Part shown: positions 1 to 8,794 of the stretch, piece by piece
How the letters are laid out: every line of letters starts with the position of its first letter
Position numbering within the stretch: position 1 is the stretch's first letter
Assembly (NCBI RefSeq): GCF_937884665.1
Contig: NZ_CAKZYF010000156.1
Location: 1-38,579 of the forward strand
Source: an uncultured Allomuricauda sp.
Lineage (GTDB): Bacteria > Bacteroidota > Bacteroidia > Flavobacteriales > Flavobacteriaceae
Length of the DNA stretch: 38,579 nucleotides
Reading direction: 5' to 3'
Made by a program: the position numbers and the translations under genes
Notes under the pieces: model-generated
Databases searched by the model: none
Seen by the model: only the letters and a program-made list of their open reading frames with translations
Told to the model about the DNA's origin: nothing

Positions 1-1
1 C

Positions 2-74
<73 letters not shown>

Positions 75-84
75 CTAGTAAAAT

Positions 85-113
85 AAGGGTTTCCGCTTTT
101 GGAAACCCTTTTT
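85..113 (+). terminator. Rho-independent terminator of the fMet tRNA
   Basis: A perfect 10-bp stem (AAGGGTTTCC at 85-94, GGAAACCCTT at 101-110) with a 6-nt loop runs into a T-rich tract. It begins 10 nt after the mature tRNA end, so it probably ends that transcript. The 186 nt from here to the next gene show nothing else that I recognise. Confidence 0.9.
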
Positions 114-299
114 GTTTGTTCTGGATACAACATTTTGAGGTTCTCACAACCACATTTTAGATGATATTATTTTACACTGTTCAATACCGCATTTGGCTAT
201 TTTGGATTATATCATTTAATCCGTGTCCCTAAATGGGTTCCTTTTAGGAGAAAACCTTCACCATATCTAAGTGCCCATCGTTTTTTCGACGTTTTCCTT

Positions 300-1742
300 T
301 CAATCTTCCCATAAATTTAAGCAAGTAGTGTTTAATCTCTGTTGGGGATTGTCCATAAAATTAATGATGATTTCATTTTCGCAGGGTCCATAATTCCCAG
401 CATGACCACTTTCATCAAGAATGAACAAATGCGCGCCCAGAATTTTTTCTTTGTAGATAAGGCCATTTTTTGGTGGGGTGATGGGGTCGTATCTTTTTAC
501 GGTTATCAAAGTTGGAATACTAGATAGTTTGAACTCCTTTTTGTCTTCTGAAATTTTCGGAACGAACCAGTCCTTGACACCATAGTACATTGCGGAGAAA
601 AACCCCATTCTAAACGGCACCAATGGAAATGATTCGTGGACTTTATCGGCTTCTACCGTTGCATTTTTTTGAAAGAAATCACTTCTTTCAACTGCCAACC
701 ACATTGAATAATTGAATACTGATGCGAGATTCGATTCCCCTGAAATCAGTTCATTCAAAATTGGACCTCCTCCATTGCTGAGTTCCTCAAGCAGGACCGG
801 CAGGGTCTTTCTTGAATCTGGAGCATATAATTTACGCCTCAATAAATAAATGGCATCGTGGGCATTTATAAAAAAGTCTTTGCCCTGGTGGTTTATTTTT
901 AATGGCTTAGCGTTGATTGAGTCAAGGACCTCGAAGTACTTTTTTCTCAAATCGAAAGAATCACTATTATATTCTTTCTCAGAATATTCAAATATCAATT
1001 CAAGTGCATTGGAGTAGCTCTTTAACCTATCCGTCAACATATCTTCTCCAAAAAGTTTAGGTGAGTTGTATATTGCTGTTTTTATATAATCTGAGAATAG
1101 GTCTTGAACCAATCTGCCCAAAACTGTCCCATAGGAAACTCCGTAAACATTATATTTTTGATAACCCAGTTTATCCATTAAAAGGCCTACGTCCTTGGCA
1201 TTGTAATAGGTGTTATAATTTTCGAGTTTTATACTCTTTTCGTCACATTGACTTTTGTAGTCCTTGAGCAGTTCCTTGACTCGTAATTCTTCTTGCATCG
1301 AGGTAATATCAGAAGCTATTATCTCAAGGTATTCATCTCTAAATGTAGGTAGCGAAGAAGAAAAACCTATTCCCCTTTGGTCAAAGAGGATAATATCCCT
1401 TTTTTCCCTAACCGGATGGGATGACCAATATTCAATATTGGATGCGAAGAGTTGTGCAAGACCTGGCCCTCCAGATAAATGTACGAACGGGTCCTGGGAA
1501 GCAATGTTTGCGTGTGATTGGAGGATTAAATAAGCTATTGAAATTTGTTTTCCATTTTCAAGATCATGGTCTTCTGGAACCTTTAAAACCCCACACTTGA
1601 AATTATCGTCTGGAACAAGATTTTTAATACTATCACAAATACTAACCGGCATACTTTTTAAAGTGTAAGGAAGGGCTAAGAAAAATAGCATTAATATTCC
1701 AACCAATACTTTTTCTCCAAAACCAGTTTCAGTATTTAACAT
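300..1742 (-). CDS. Secreted alpha/beta hydrolase, peptidase S33 / TAP-like family
   Basis: 480 aa with an N-terminal hydrophobic export segment (about residues 10-30). The fold is the proline-iminopeptidase/tripeptidyl-aminopeptidase type. Visible motifs are GGPG at 91-94 (oxyanion region), DQRG at 121-124, the nucleophile elbow GVSYG with Ser203, Asp419 in RYDPITPP and His447 in ESGHAG, giving a complete Ser-Asp-His triad. The C-terminal part around the Asp and His matches the TAP-like C-terminal domain. Known family members release N-terminal residues or short peptides, or hydrolyse other amides and esters; the substrate here cannot be told. It is transcribed alone, divergent from the esterase at 2035. 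The ATG at 1740-1742 directly precedes the export signal. Confidence 0.85.
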   Translation of the reverse strand: MLNTETGFGEKVLVGILMLFFLALPYTLKSMPVSICDSIKNLVPDDNFKCGVLKVPEDHDLENGKQISIAYLILQSHANIASQDPFVHLSGGPGLAQLFASNIEYWSSHPVREKRDIILFDQRGIGFSSSLPTFRDEYLEIIASDITSMQEELRVKELLKDYKSQCDEKSIKLENYNTYYNAKDVGLLMDKLGYQKYNVYGVSYGTVLGRLVQDLFSDYIKTAIYNSPKLFGEDMLTDRLKSYSNALELIFEYSEKEYNSDSFDLRKKYFEVLDSINAKPLKINHQGKDFFINAHDAIYLLRRKLYAPDSRKTLPVLLEELSNGGGPILNELISGESNLASVFNYSMWLAVERSDFFQKNATVEADKVHESFPLVPFRMGFFSAMYYGVKDWFVPKISEDKKEFKLSSIPTLITVKRYDPITPPKNGLIYKEKILGAHLFILDESGHAGNYGPCENEIIINFMDNPQQRLNTTCLNLWED

Positions 1743-1965
1743 TTTTTGTATACGTTTAAAAAATGATTTCAGCTAATTGATTTGTTTATTGGAAAATTGA
1801 ATTTTCTGCTTTTAATCGTTTATTTAAACTTTTGGCACGCTAAATCTATTGATTAATTCTTTCGGTTTGGAGAAAGCTATAATTATTGATACGATGATTG
1901 GCCACTACTTATGATTGTTAAAGTTTTTTCATGATGTAACCTTCTTGATTTTTCTGACTATTAAT

Positions 1966-2000
1966 ACTAGGGTGGTATTAATATAAGTGCCCTAGTTTTT
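1966..2000 (+). promoter_or_regulatory. Inverted repeat with T-run in the leader of the esterase gene
   Basis: ACTAGGG (1966-1972) and CCCTAGT (1990-1996) can pair around a 17-nt loop and are followed by a T-run. The element lies about 35 nt upstream of the esterase start. TATTAATA occurs twice, at the 5' flank and within the loop. It could be a weak terminator, an attenuator or an operator. Nothing else is recognised in the 292-nt divergent intergenic region. Confidence 0.3.
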
Positions 2001-2034
2001 CAGATAGTTACTTGGATAACAAAATTAAAGGAGT

Positions 2035-3237
2035 ATGAGCAGGTTTATTCTATTATCTTTATTGGCATTCCCAATATTTTCAATGTCTCAAGCCCAAGAA
2101 AAAATCAGGGATTACTTTATTGGGAAAGTCCTGTCGATAAGGTCTGAACACCTGGATGCAGAAAGAGAGATTATGGTATATCTGCCAAGTTCTTATCACT
2201 ATGGCTATAATGACTATATCAGATACCCAGTTGTATATCTATTGGACGGGGAGCGTTTCTTTCATTCTTTTACCGGCGCAGTTGCCCATTTGAGCAGTGA
2301 TGTTAGTGCCCAAATTCCCGAAATGATTGTAGTGGGAATAACAAGTCAAGACCGTTTTCGGGACTCTTCACCGACGAGGTCATTAATCGGGGTTTCGGGT
2401 AAGGAAGAAAAAGCCTATGAAAACAGCGGTGGAGCGAATGTGTTCCTAAAGTTTATTGAAACGGAATTGGTTCCATTTATCGACAGTAAATACCGAACTA
2501 ACCCATACCGAACATTTGCAGGTTATTCTTTCACGGGACTTCCCGTTTTACATTCCCTATTTACCAAACCTGAAATTTTCAATTCTTACTTGGTAATTGA
2601 TTTTAGTGCCTGGTGGGATGATGAAGTGACCTTGAAAAATGCAAGGACATTTTTTCAAGAATATCGAGGTGCGCATCGGGATGTGTTTATCTCTACTGTG
2701 GATAGGGTAATAAATGATATTCTACCTGAGGTTGATGGTACATGGAACTTCATACAGGAATTTGAACAAAATCATCCTGAAAACCTAAACTTTGGCTATA
2801 AGAAGTATTCGTACAAGGAAGAGAATCATAACACAATGGCGCTCATCTCATTTATGGACGGATTGAAGTATGTATTTCGTGGGCATATGAATCATCATGA
2901 CGAACTATACTCGAATCCAAAAAGCATAAAACAAAAATATCGCAGACTTTCCGATAGATTAGGATACAAGGTTTTTCCTAGAGAAGATTTAGTGAATTAT
3001 TTGGGTTACTTTTTCCTTTTTATCCATACAGAACCTGATATTGACAAAGCCCTATTCTATTTTAAATATAATACAGAAAATTATCCTTTATCGGCATTTG
3101 CTTGGGATGGCTTGGCAGAAGCTTATAAGACCAAAGGGGATAAGGAAAAAGCCATTGAATGCTTTAAAAGGGCGTTGGAGCTAAAGCCAAAAAATAAATC
3201 TTCCATTTTAGAACGTTTAAAGGAACTGGAAGAATAG
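2035..3237 (+). CDS. Secreted esterase (PF00756-type) with C-terminal TPR
   Basis: 400 aa with a signal peptide (residues 1-20, ending SQAQE). The body resembles the putative-esterase/enterochelin-esterase family (IroE/Fes/esterase D type): YPVVYLLDGERFF at about 64-76, GYSFTG with likely nucleophile Ser165, and His265 in EENHNT followed by the family-typical FMDGLKYVF. Residues about 354-387 form one TPR unit. Homologues of this esterase+TPR layout are, from general knowledge, frequent in Bacteroidota; their natural ester substrate is usually unknown. AAAGGAG lies only one base before the ATG, too close for a good Shine-Dalgarno, which is not unusual for Bacteroidota. No operon partner; the next 620 nt are decayed DNA. 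Confidence 0.82.
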   Translation: MSRFILLSLLAFPIFSMSQAQEKIRDYFIGKVLSIRSEHLDAEREIMVYLPSSYHYGYNDYIRYPVVYLLDGERFFHSFTGAVAHLSSDVSAQIPEMIVVGITSQDRFRDSSPTRSLIGVSGKEEKAYENSGGANVFLKFIETELVPFIDSKYRTNPYRTFAGYSFTGLPVLHSLFTKPEIFNSYLVIDFSAWWDDEVTLKNARTFFQEYRGAHRDVFISTVDRVINDILPEVDGTWNFIQEFEQNHPENLNFGYKKYSYKEENHNTMALISFMDGLKYVFRGHMNHHDELYSNPKSIKQKYRRLSDRLGYKVFPREDLVNYLGYFFLFIHTEPDIDKALFYFKYNTENYPLSAFAWDGLAEAYKTKGDKEKAIECFKRALELKPKNKSSILERLKELEE

Positions 3238-3271
3238 AAATTCATTTTTTTATTTACGCCGTGATAATCCT

Positions 3272-3680
3272 TTATTTGAACCTTACACTGTAATCCCCTA
3301 AGATATTTTCGCATAGCCTAATTTTATAGTCTCCGCTTGACAGGTTCTCAGCAATCGGTAAAAAACATGTCTTTAATAATTTGGCAAACAATGATTTTTC
3401 TACCTCTGCTCGGTCCAAAGGGTTTCGCCACCACATACCTTCACGGTTCGCTAGAATGATCAGCGTTAGATTTTTATCAGGAACCTTTACGTATAGTGCT
3501 GTAAATCCTGCCGCATTATCCCAACCAGCGTACCCTATTAGTTTTTTCCATTATATTCCTGCACATACCAGCCAAAAGCATAGGGTAATTCAAAACCGTC
3601 TGGAGCAGTGGCAGGCGAAGTTAATTGGCTTATTAACATCAAGTATATTGGAAATAACGACGATAGTCCTTCTTATTTAA
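3272..3680 (-). pseudogene. Decayed serine hydrolase (class C beta-lactamase superfamily), C-terminal remnant
   Basis: Reading the minus strand, residues such as TAPDGFELPYAFGWYVQEYN and then AGWDNAAGFTALYVKVPDKN, LTLIILANREGMWW are typical of the C-terminal third of beta-lactamase-family serine hydrolases (PF00144). The frame breaks at the T6 run (3542-3547 on +). One extra base there would restore GKKLIGYAGWDN; as it stands the frame hits TAA TAG. Upstream, an in-frame TAA stops the frame near 3681, and no catalytic SxxK region is found before the SGNH gene. The frame ends at TAA 3272-3274. The remaining DNA to 3860 holds no recognisable gene. Family identity is confident, but the ancestral function is not. 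Confidence 0.72.
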
Positions 3681-3860
3681 AAATGACCGTCAGAAATCAT
3701 AAAAGAAAACGGAAAGAATAAAAACGTCAACTATACCATCTTACGATTATAACAGATAGCGCTACAGTAGGGACTGAATAAAAAGTAGCGACACACTTCC
3801 TATATATCAGTTGGCCTTTTTAGAAATATTTTTTAAAGTATCAGAGGTGCATATATTCCC

Positions 3861-4544
3861 CTATTGTACCAAAGGCGACAGGACTTCCCAAACATTATCA
3901 CGTACAATTTTATGCCCTTGGGGAGTCGGGTGAATACCATCCTTTAAATTTAGTTCGGGGATACCTGCTACATTTTCAAGTAAAAAGGGAATCAATGCGA
4001 TTTGGTTTTCTTCGGCAAGTTCAGGGAATATTTTGCGAAATTCCGAGGTATACTCTGGACCCATATTGGGTGGTATCTGCATTCCTGCCAGTACAATCTG
4101 GGTATCCCTATTCTTTTTCTTCACCAAGTCAATCATCGCCTGTAAATTGCTTCGGGTTTCTGATAAGGGAATGCCGCGAAGTCCATCATTGGCGCCCAGT
4201 TCCAGAACAAACACATCAACCTTTTGGTTCAATACCCAACTAAGTCGGTTACGCCCACCAGAAGTCGTTTCCCCACTAAGACCAGAATTGATCACAGTAT
4301 ATTCAAGACCCAGTGAATCCAGTCGATTTTGGATTAACGCTGGAAAGGCCTCTTCCAGTTCCAGACCGTAGCCTGCCGTTAAACTATCTCCAAAAAAAAG
4401 GATCACCTTTTCCGAAGTCGGGATAGTTTCAACTGCTGAAGGGACATCAGTCTCAGGGGCACTTGATGTTTTTTTAGGGGACTCCCCACAGGAAATCAAG
4501 CAGCACAGCATTAAAAAATAACGAAACTTTAAGAGGATTTGCAT
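3861..4544 (-). CDS. tesA: SGNH/GDSL esterase lipoprotein, TesA-like
   Basis: 227 aa lipoprotein: the signal has lipobox LISC with the lipidated Cys19. SGNH blocks are all present: GDSLTAG (52-58, nucleophile Ser54), the Gly block around SGLSGE (88-92), GAND (117-120) and DGIHPTPQGH with Asp202 and His205. The family is arylesterase/thioesterase I/lysophospholipase L1. The gene is divergent, with a 70-nt gap, from a YbbA/YbbP-type ABC exporter. E. coli has the same association (tesA divergent from ybbAP), which supports the assignment. Export as a lipoprotein differs from the periplasmic soluble E. coli TesA. The exact substrate (lysophospholipid, acyl-thioester or aryl ester) is undetermined. 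Confidence 0.88.
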   Translation of the reverse strand: MQILLKFRYFLMLCCLISCGESPKKTSSAPETDVPSAVETIPTSEKVILFFGDSLTAGYGLELEEAFPALIQNRLDSLGLEYTVINSGLSGETTSGGRNRLSWVLNQKVDVFVLELGANDGLRGIPLSETRSNLQAMIDLVKKKNRDTQIVLAGMQIPPNMGPEYTSEFRKIFPELAEENQIALIPFLLENVAGIPELNLKDGIHPTPQGHKIVRDNVWEVLSPLVQ

Positions 4545-4614
4545 AGGTTCCGGGCCTTAATATCAAAATCATTTACCTATTTTTCCCTTTGGAGAAAAAT
4601 CAAGAAAATTAGCT

Positions 4615-5304
4615 ATGTCAAAGATATTAAACGTTGATCAGTTAGGGAAGACCTATGCAAGCGGTTCGAAACAATTACAAGTTTTGGACGATATCAGCTT
4701 CAGCATCCAAACAGGCGAGACTTTTGCGATAGTGGGACCCTCAGGTAGTGGCAAGACCACCTTATTGGGTCTTTGTGCCGGACTGGATTATCCTGATACC
4801 GGTACAGTGGAACTATGCGGTACGGATTTGGGACACTTAAACGAAGATGCCCGTGCACGACTGCGCAATGAAAAGGTAGGCTTTATCTTTCAGAATTTTC
4901 AGTTGCTGCCAACCTTGACCGCCCTCGAAAATGTTGTTGTTCCTTTAGAGCTTCAGGGAGCAAAAAACCCAGCGAAAATAGGTCGGGAACTTTTGGGCAA
5001 AGTAGGGTTGGAAAACCGTATGCACCATTATCCTTCGCAACTTTCAGGTGGAGAGCAGCAACGTGTGGCCCTAGCACGTGCTTTTTCAAATAATCCCTCT
5101 ATTTTATTTGCTGATGAACCAACGGGCAATCTGGACCAAGATACCGGCGACCGTGTGGTACAGTTACTTTTTGATCTCAATAAGGAAGCGGGCACTACCT
5201 TGGTAATCGTCTCCCACGACTTGGAGTTGGCGCAAAAATGTCAACGCTTATTGCGATTACGGGGCGGTAAAATAGTAGCTGACGAACTCCTTATCGAATC
5301 ATGA
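4615..5304 (+). CDS. ybbA: ABC transporter ATP-binding protein, YbbA/LolD-like
   Basis: 229 aa, normal length for the MacB/LolD/YbbA group of ATPases. Walker [10 protein letters not shown] at 41-49, Q-loop near FQNFQLLP, signature LSGGEQ at 143-148, Walker B plus D-loop ADEPTGNLD at 166-174, and switch His201 are intact. It is translated with the permease that follows: the stop codon overlaps the permease start (ATGA at 5301-5304). Together they should form a mechanotransmission-type ABC complex at the inner membrane. In E. coli ybbA and ybbP flank tesA, and the function of that complex is still poorly defined; export of a hydrophobic compound or a lipoprotein-related role are the usual ideas. 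Confidence 0.92.
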   Translation: MSKILNVDQLGKTYASGSKQLQVLDDISFSIQTGETFAIVGPSGSGKTTLLGLCAGLDYPDTGTVELCGTDLGHLNEDARARLRNEKVGFIFQNFQLLPTLTALENVVVPLELQGAKNPAKIGRELLGKVGLENRMHHYPSQLSGGEQQRVALARAFSNNPSILFADEPTGNLDQDTGDRVVQLLFDLNKEAGTTLVIVSHDLELAQKCQRLLRLRGGKIVADELLIES

Positions 5305-7856
5305 GAGACGCTTCCATACCAGTACGCCAAGCCGGATGGAAATGGCTGTTTAAGATGGCTTGGCGAGACAGCAAGGCCAGTGGCGGTCGACTAGTTTTGT
5401 TCGTAGCTTCTATTATTTTGGGTATTGCCGCTGTAGTGTCCATTCAATCTTTTAGTAAAAACTTGGAGGAAAACATTGCCCTACAGTCGAAAGCCCTTAT
5501 GGGCGCTGATTTTATAATCGACAGTAATCAGTTGCCCAATGAAAAAGTATTGGCCATTATCGATTCTTTGGGCGGTGCAGACGGGCGTTCCGTTGAATTT
5601 GGGTCTATGGCCGTTTTTCCGAAAACCTCTGCCACCAAATTAGTAGGGGTGCGTGGCATTGAAGGGGGCTACCCGTTTTATGGAGAACTGGAAACGGAAC
5701 CTGTAACTGCCGCCAAGGTCTACCAAGAATCCGGTGGAGCACTGGTCGATGCAACGCTCATGCTCCAATACGGTTTGCACCAAGGGGATTCCGTCAAACT
5801 TGGTAATGCCGTTTTTCCCATAGTAGGGACCTTGATTTCTGCTCCGGGCACATCAGCTTTGGGCGCTTCAGTAGCACCACCGGTCATCATTCCTTACGAT
5901 GCCGTGGAACATACGGGACTCATTCAGGTGGGAAGTCGAATTAGCTATGATTATTTTTTTGTGGCAGAACCCGATCAAGATTTGGAAGAGTTGGACCGGG
6001 TAATCGACCCCCAACTCGATGTGGAAAATGCGGATTTGGATACCCATATTGATACAGCGGCTCAGCTTGGAAAGAGTTATGACAATTTCGGAAAGTTTCT
6101 CAACCTTATCGCCTTTATAGCCCTCTTGTTAGGGTGTGTGGGGGTAGCCAGTTCAGTGCAGATATACATCAAGGAAAAACTGCGCTCCGTAGCGGTATTG
6201 AAATGTATCGGGGCCAGTAGAAAACAAACCTTTTTGATTTATCTTATCCAAATAGCGGGCATGGGTCTACTGGGCGGTATTATAGGTGTGCTGGGCGGAT
6301 TGCTCCTGCAGCAGTCATTCCCACTGCTGTTACAAGGTTTTTTACCTTTTGAAGTGCAAATTTCGCTTGTACCGAGTGCACTTTGGAGCGGGTTGGTACT
6401 GGGAATATTGGTGTCTGTACTGTTTGCACTTCTGCCGCTCACTTACACTTGGTTTGTTTCCCCCTTGCAGGTGCTTCGGGTCGAGGAAAATGAAAGCCAG
6501 AAATCACGTAAAGCCCAGTTCTGGGTTGCAATGGGCATCGTGCTGTTCGTTTTTCTCTTTTCCTTTTGGCTTCTGGGCAGTGCGCTCTATGCCCTTTATT
6601 TCGTAGGAAGTATCTTGGCCATCTTTGCTCTTTTGGGTGGTGTCGCCATATTTTTTATGAAGTCGATAAAGAAATATTTTCCCGTTTCCTGGGGTTTTAC
6701 GGCCAGACAGAGTCTCTTGAATTTATATCGACCCAACAACCAGACCACGATTTTGATATTGTCCATCGGGGTGGGCGCATTTTTAATCAGCACGCTTTAC
6801 TTTACCAAAGATATTCTCTTGGCACAGCTTTCGTTGGAAACATCGCAAGATACTCCAAACCTTATTCTATTGGATGTACAGAGCGATGAAAAGGGTGCCG
6901 CTGCTGAAAGCATTACTGCATCCGGACTACCCGTTCTAAACAACATTCCCATCATTACCATGCGGATGCACCAAATTAAGGAGCGACCGGTACGGGAAAT
7001 TATTCTCGATTCTACATCAACGATAAACCAATGGATCCTGTTCCACGAGTTTCGGGTGACCTATCGGGATTCCTTAGTGGCGTCCGAGCGAACGATAGAA
7101 GGCAGCTGGCCCCTTGAACGCAAAGACAATGGTATTGTACCTATTTCGCTATCCGATAACGTGGCCGCAGATGCGCAAGTCAAATTAGGGGATACTTTGG
7201 TATTTAACGTGCAAGGAGTGTTGATGGAAACCAAAGTGGCACATCTCCGTGAAGTGGATTGGGCCCGTTTGCAAGTCAATTTTTCCATACTGTTTCCTTC
7301 TGGTGTATTGGAAGAAGCCCCTCAGTTTCATGTATTGACAACAAATGCCCCCAATCCCATCATATCAGCCGAACTACAACAAAAACTGGTACGGCAATTT
7401 CCGACGGTATCCATTATTGATTTACGACAGGTACTTACGGTAATTGAGGACATACTGGGCAAAATCGCCTGGGTCATCAATTTTATGGCTTTCTTTAGTA
7501 TTTTGACCGGTATTATTGTACTCGTAGGTTCCGTACGTACCAGTAAATTTCAACGAATCAAAGAAAATGTGCTCTTACGTACTTTAGGGGCCAAGAGCAA
7601 ACAAATCTTGCGCATTGCAACCCTTGAGTATTTCTATTTAGGTCTTTTGGGAGGTGGTATTGGTATCCTTTTATCCTTATTGGGCAGTTTTTTACTGGCG
7701 CGCTTTGTCTTTGAGGTCAGCTTTGTGCCCTCGGCCATACCATTTTTGGTGGTATTACCGGGAATACTGTTCTTGGTAGTTTTTATCGGCCTTTTAAACA
7801 GCAAGATGGTATTGCAAAGCCCTCCCCTACATGTGCTCCGTAAGGAAGGTATATGA
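5301..7856 (+). CDS. ybbP: FtsX/MacB-type ABC permease, YbbP-like
   Basis: 851 aa, the length of YbbP-family double-FtsX permeases. It has an N-terminal membrane segment (about 30-50), a large periplasmic domain (about 60-260), and a first block of membrane helices from about 263 to 450 with a further segment at about 483-503. A second extracytoplasmic domain and a last triple of helices (about 720-845) follow; the C-terminus is PLHVLRKEGI. The SPLQVLRVEE sequence after the first block mirrors the C-terminal PLHVLRKE, as expected for two internally repeated FtsX units. It overlaps the ATPase gene by 4 bases, so the two are co-translated. The start is fixed by that overlap. The 237 nt downstream contain no recognisable gene. 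Confidence 0.9.
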   Translation: MRDASIPVRQAGWKWLFKMAWRDSKASGGRLVLFVASIILGIAAVVSIQSFSKNLEENIALQSKALMGADFIIDSNQLPNEKVLAIIDSLGGADGRSVEFGSMAVFPKTSATKLVGVRGIEGGYPFYGELETEPVTAAKVYQESGGALVDATLMLQYGLHQGDSVKLGNAVFPIVGTLISAPGTSALGASVAPPVIIPYDAVEHTGLIQVGSRISYDYFFVAEPDQDLEELDRVIDPQLDVENADLDTHIDTAAQLGKSYDNFGKFLNLIAFIALLLGCVGVASSVQIYIKEKLRSVAVLKCIGASRKQTFLIYLIQIAGMGLLGGIIGVLGGLLLQQSFPLLLQGFLPFEVQISLVPSALWSGLVLGILVSVLFALLPLTYTWFVSPLQVLRVEENESQKSRKAQFWVAMGIVLFVFLFSFWLLGSALYALYFVGSILAIFALLGGVAIFFMKSIKKYFPVSWGFTARQSLLNLYRPNNQTTILILSIGVGAFLISTLYFTKDILLAQLSLETSQDTPNLILLDVQSDEKGAAAESITASGLPVLNNIPIITMRMHQIKERPVREIILDSTSTINQWILFHEFRVTYRDSLVASERTIEGSWPLERKDNGIVPISLSDNVAADAQVKLGDTLVFNVQGVLMETKVAHLREVDWARLQVNFSILFPSGVLEEAPQFHVLTTNAPNPIISAELQQKLVRQFPTVSIIDLRQVLTVIEDILGKIAWVINFMAFFSILTGIIVLVGSVRTSKFQRIKENVLLRTLGAKSKQILRIATLEYFYLGLLGGGIGILLSLLGSFLLARFVFEVSFVPSAIPFLVVLPGILFLVVFIGLLNSKMVLQSPPLHVLRKEGI

Positions 7857-8093
7857 TTTTCTAAAAACTCTACATTGTGCTTTTGAGATTCCTTTTGATA
7901 TCCTTTTTATGGAGTTTAACGAGGAATGGCTGAAGTTGCTGTGCAAAATGAAATCAACCAAAGTTTTCCTGTCCTTCGTTTAAACCGGAAATTATTTCTC
8001 AGATATCCTTTTTAATGCGCATGTAGCTACGTTAGATTTTTGAAAACGCTTTTTCAAGGTTACGACAGAATCATGAATCAACTTTATACCATG

Positions 8094-8516
8094 CTAATAA
8101 AGACCTAATATTTGCTCCAATTCTTTGTCCCTACTTCTTGTTGATTCCACCATACACTTCAGATAGGTTATGCCAAACATATGACCCTTATACCCTTTGG
8201 ACATAATTTGGCTTTGTAAGCGCCGATTCTTTACCCATGTCAACTGGTATTCTTTTAATAGATTTTTAATCGAATCGCTGTCTATCCTATCGAGCAGTAT
8301 CTTGAATTTCTTGTTCATCAAGGAATCTAACTTTTGGAACTTAAGATTAAGACAAATCCTGTAATCCAGATTGGTGCCAGATTGATTATCACAATCTATT
8401 GTTCTTGCTAATTTCATGTAATCCAGTCGTCCCAATCTCTCCGCATCACTGGTATCTTGGGCAAAAACTCCCAAAAAAGTGAAGAAAATAAATATTGTAC
8501 TATGGAAAGTTTTCAT
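8094..8516 (-). CDS. LprI/DUF1311-like small secreted protein
   Basis: About 140 aa from the chosen ATG at 8514-8516. This start gives a clean signal peptide (MKTFHSTIFIFFTFLGVFAQ); the upstream in-frame ATG at 8540 adds eight residues that would spoil it. The mature part has a Cys pair (DCDNQS and DYRICLN), a helical LDSLMNKKFKILLDRI segment, W in YQLTWVKNRR and a third Cys near ITYLKCMVES. This is the pattern of the LprI N-terminal / DUF1311 family, some members of which inhibit lysozyme. It sits alone between the ABC exporter and the structured repeat, on the opposite strand from the exporter. The inhibitor role is a family-based suggestion only. Confidence 0.65.
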   Translation of the reverse strand: MKTFHSTIFIFFTFLGVFAQDTSDAERLGRLDYMKLARTIDCDNQSGTNLDYRICLNLKFQKLDSLMNKKFKILLDRIDSDSIKNLLKEYQLTWVKNRRLQSQIMSKGYKGHMFGITYLKCMVESTRSRDKELEQILGLY

Positions 8517-8624
8517 ATCGCTTGCAAAAAAACGCACCACCTATAAATTTTTCCTTTAGGTGGGCTTCATTTACTACCCAATTCCGTTGAGATTCAAATA
8601 AACCAACTACTTCCAAAAATAAAA

Positions 8625-8770
8625 AATCAGGAGGTTTCCTTAAGGAACACCTGTTGAACAAACCAAATCCATTGCTATGATTTTAGTTGAACTTGAATCT
8701 ATCAAAGCAAAACATTTATAAGATTTTCCTTCGATGGACAACAGATGAAAATAAGGCCTACCTCCTGATT
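8625..8770. repeat. 146-nt element with nested inverted repeats (MITE-like or structured RNA)
   Basis: The ends are perfect 11-bp inverted repeats, AATCAGGAGGT (8625-8635) and ACCTCCTGATT (8760-8770). After a small internal loop the pairing resumes with CCTTA/TAAGG, then CTGTTG/CAACAG, then TCCAT/ATGGA, so almost the whole stretch can fold as one long interrupted hairpin. No target-site duplication is evident at the flanks and no ORF lies inside. It is either a non-autonomous mobile element remnant or an RNA structure. It fills most of the 8517-8794 gap between two minus-strand genes. Confidence 0.6.
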
Positions 8771-8794
8771 AACAGTTTTGAGTAGTTAAATTTA

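Noticed and set aside
3381..3680. Plus-strand 99-codon open frame
   Set aside because: It is antisense to the decayed serine hydrolase, whose minus-strand translation shows family motifs; the plus frame shows none.
7909..7983. 24-residue plus-strand ORF MEFNEEWLKLLCKMK... downstream of YbbP
   Set aside because: No family, no clear ribosome site or promoter; chance ORF is as likely.
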